DNA from: Chloroflexota bacterium
Lineage (GTDB): Bacteria > Chloroflexota > Limnocylindria > Limnocylindrales > CSP1-4
Assembly (NCBI GenBank): GCA_017860675.1
Contig: JAGDMV010000032.1
Coordinates: forward strand, 1 to 14,146
DNA length: 14,146 nucleotides
Reading direction: 5' to 3'
The position numbers and the translations under genes are program-made. The stretch's first letter is position 1; each line of letters begins with the position of its first letter. Under the pieces are notes generated by a model. The model was not told where the DNA came from. It ran no database searches and saw only the letters and a program-made list of their open reading frames with translations. Below, piece by piece: positions 12,913-14,146 of the stretch.

Positions 12913-13854
12913 ATGACCATGACGGAGGCCGACGTCTTCTGCCCTGCCTGCCAGGCCTACGTCCACGCGTTCCTCGAGCGCTGCCCGGCCTGCGGTGCCG
13001 CGCGGAAGCCCCGCCTCGACGAGGCCGCCGCGGATCCCCGCCTCGGGCTGGAGGCCCTGGCCGCCGACCCGGTTCTGCGGCGCAAGCTCACCCACCTGAT
13101 CGACGGCTACGCGCTCACCGCCCCCCGCCTCGACCTGCCCCACAAGACCGGATTCGGAGACGCACCGCGTCCTGATTTCACGATCGGCGAGGCGACGGCC
13201 ATGCTCGTCGCGCTGCTCGTCTTCCGCGGTTACGGCTGCCCGCCCCGCCCGTCAGAGCCGGCCGAGGTCCGCCTCGCCCTGACGGCCGAGGAGCTCGAGG
13301 TCCGCGAGGCGAAGAGCCACGAGAGGATCGTCGGCATTCCTCTATCGGGCATCCTCTCGATCGCTGCGCCTGCCAGCGGGGGCCTGCCGCGCTGGGCGGG
13401 GATCCAGTTCGGGGGCGCCACCGCGATGCGGACGCCCGCGATCCCGGTCGGATCGTTCCTCGTCACGTACGCGGCCGATGGTTCCTTCGACCAGCTCAGC
13501 GTCCAGAACCGGCCGGGCATGTTCAGCAGCAAGGCCCGGCCCGACTACTACACGAACATCCGCCGCTGGGTGGGACTCACCGCGGCCGAAGCCGCCGAGC
13601 GCCGTTGGTCGGCGATCGGCCTGGACCGCTACCTGGCCGAGATCGGCCTCGGGCCTGCAGCGGTCGCGGAGCGGCCGGCCCCTGCCGGTGCAGCGCCGCC
13701 CGGGGAGGCTGCCGGGCCGGCGATGGCCATGGCGCCCGCCACACGGCCGTCGACCCGGGCTGCCCTGGAGGAGCTCGACGATCTCCGCTCGGCCGGCCTG
13801 GTGACCGACGACGAGTACCGGCGCAAGCGACAGGAGATCCTCGACCGGCTCTAG
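12913..13854 (+). CDS. Zinc-ribbon protein with C-terminal SHOCT domain, function unknown
   Basis: The protein has 313 residues. The N-terminus holds CPAC...CPAC (C10, C13, C24, C27), a zinc ribbon of the short double-CxxC type. A middle region of about 200 residues matches no family I can name. It includes a hydrophobic stretch (ATAMLVALLVF, near 95-105) and a beta-rich part (RLALTAEELEVRE ... SFDQLSVQ, about 118-198) that could be a PH-like barrel, since bacterial PH domains often pair with SHOCT. A Pro/Ala linker (about 255-281) leads to LEELDDLRSAGLVTDDEYRRKRQEILDRL (285-313), a clear SHOCT motif. SHOCT domains are short helical pairs, thought to mediate oligomerisation. ATG 12913 is chosen because the ribbon starts nine residues on; ATG 12919 is possible too. 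It has no same-strand partner and diverges from the hydrolase operon. Confidence 0.85.
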   Translation: MTMTEADVFCPACQAYVHAFLERCPACGAARKPRLDEAAADPRLGLEALAADPVLRRKLTHLIDGYALTAPRLDLPHKTGFGDAPRPDFTIGEATAMLVALLVFRGYGCPPRPSEPAEVRLALTAEELEVREAKSHERIVGIPLSGILSIAAPASGGLPRWAGIQFGGATAMRTPAIPVGSFLVTYAADGSFDQLSVQNRPGMFSSKARPDYYTNIRRWVGLTAAEAAERRWSAIGLDRYLAEIGLGPAAVAERPAPAGAAPPGEAAGPAMAMAPATRPSTRAALEELDDLRSAGLVTDDEYRRKRQEILDRL

Positions 13855-14011
13855 TGGCCGGCTGCGGCGCGTCGGGCGGGACGGCCGGCCGCGGGCCGGT
13901 GCCCGCCGCAGGCCACACCCGCCCGGCAGGGCTCGCGGACCGCCCCGACCGCGACGGGGACGCGCCGGGCCCGGACGAGCCGGCCGCGGCGCGCCCCGGC
14001 GGCCTCCTCCG
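13855..14011. other. Convergent intergenic stretch with GC-rich hairpins
   Basis: This gap separates the zinc-ribbon gene from the convergent membrane-protein gene. CCGGCC (13885-13890) and GGCCGG (13894-13899) form a compact hairpin with a GCG loop, and could end transcription from the left. There is no T-tract. No gene was recognised. Confidence 0.4.
13885..13899 (+). terminator. Candidate terminator hairpin after the zinc-ribbon gene
   Basis: Six-bp all-GC arms enclose a 3-nt loop, 30 nt past the stop codon. The absence of a following T-run makes the call weak. Confidence 0.3.
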
Positions 14012-14146
14012 TCAGCTGTTGAACGACTGGGCCGGCTCCTTGTTCACGTCGTACGCCTCCGGCTTCCAGCGGAAGAACGACGGGTTCCGGATCCACCAGA
14101 GGATCAGCAGGACGACCCCGACGACGAGGAAGAAGATCGACAGGAC
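14012..14146 (-). CDS. C-terminal part of a small membrane protein (runs off the right edge)
   Basis: Read on the minus strand from the window edge, 44 codons end in TGA at 14012-14014. They encode a hydrophobic helix, LSIFFLVVGVVLLILWW, then the soluble end RNPSFFRWKPEAYDV and NKEPAQSFNS. The frame is uninterrupted to the edge and no start codon is inside, so the gene is partial. A single membrane helix with a short polar tail suggests a small integral membrane protein or the last helix of a larger one. I do not recognise the family. The residue pattern (a coherent helix, then mixed polar residues with Phe, Trp, Lys and Asn) is unlike the Arg/Pro/Gly-rich shadow frames here, which supports it as real. 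Confidence 0.65.
   Translation of the reverse strand, partial: VLSIFFLVVGVVLLILWWIRNPSFFRWKPEAYDVNKEPAQSFNS

Noticed and set aside
12832..13143. N-terminal extension of the hydrolase into the zinc-ribbon gene
   Set aside because: It would be antisense to the zinc ribbon and cross the palindrome; ATG 12831 has a good ribosome binding site and starts at the family's usual place.
1..14146. CRISPR arrays, tRNA or rRNA genes, insertion sequences, phage or toxin-antitoxin genes
   Set aside because: None was seen on reading both strands; the only tandem repeats are short and lie inside coding sequence.

Overview
The window is about 14 kb of very GC-rich bacterial DNA with dense genes, GTG as well as ATG starts, 4-8 nt start/stop overlaps, and long meaningless antisense reading frames. 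A DUF1918 protein and a PAC2-family protein point to Actinobacteria or high-GC Chloroflexota (for example the Limnocylindria). The exact phylum cannot be fixed from the sequence alone. No rRNA, tRNA, CRISPR array, insertion sequence or phage gene was seen.

Left third (155-4423, minus strand): a four-gene exporter operon. In transcription order it encodes a membrane-anchored HlyD/MacA-type adaptor, a LolD/MacB-type ABC ATPase, a MacB/YknZ-type permease and a small exported DUF5666-like protein. Stops and starts overlap or nearly abut, so the genes are probably translationally coupled. The permease is broken in this sequence: a perfect 14-bp tandem duplication at 1389-1418 shifts the frame and removes three of four membrane segments. 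Removing one copy restores an intact protein of about 405 residues.

Divergent from this (4631-6606, plus strand) is a two-component system, an OmpR-type response regulator and a histidine kinase overlapping by GTGA. The 207-bp divergent intergenic region holds two near-identical 21-bp sites, each with an internal dyad. They face opposite ways, one before each transcription unit and each 6-7 bp upstream of a candidate -10 element. The simplest reading is that the regulator controls both the exporter and itself.

Middle (6729-9649, plus): a small DUF1918 protein, then a large secreted subtilase (S8) with a roughly 100-residue Pro/Glu/Ala-rich linker between signal peptide and propeptide, and beta-sandwich C-terminal domains. 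A PAC2-family protein (9778-10629) and a GNAT acetyltransferase (10661-11245) follow.

Right part: a minus-strand pair, a maspardin-like alpha/beta hydrolase (12016-12831) overlapping by 8 nt a SAM-dependent methyltransferase with a predicted membrane anchor (11268-12023). These converge on the acetyltransferase gene. Across a 20-bp perfect palindrome lies a divergent plus-strand gene for a zinc-ribbon/SHOCT protein (12913-13854). The C-terminus of a small membrane protein (14012-14146, minus) runs off the right edge.
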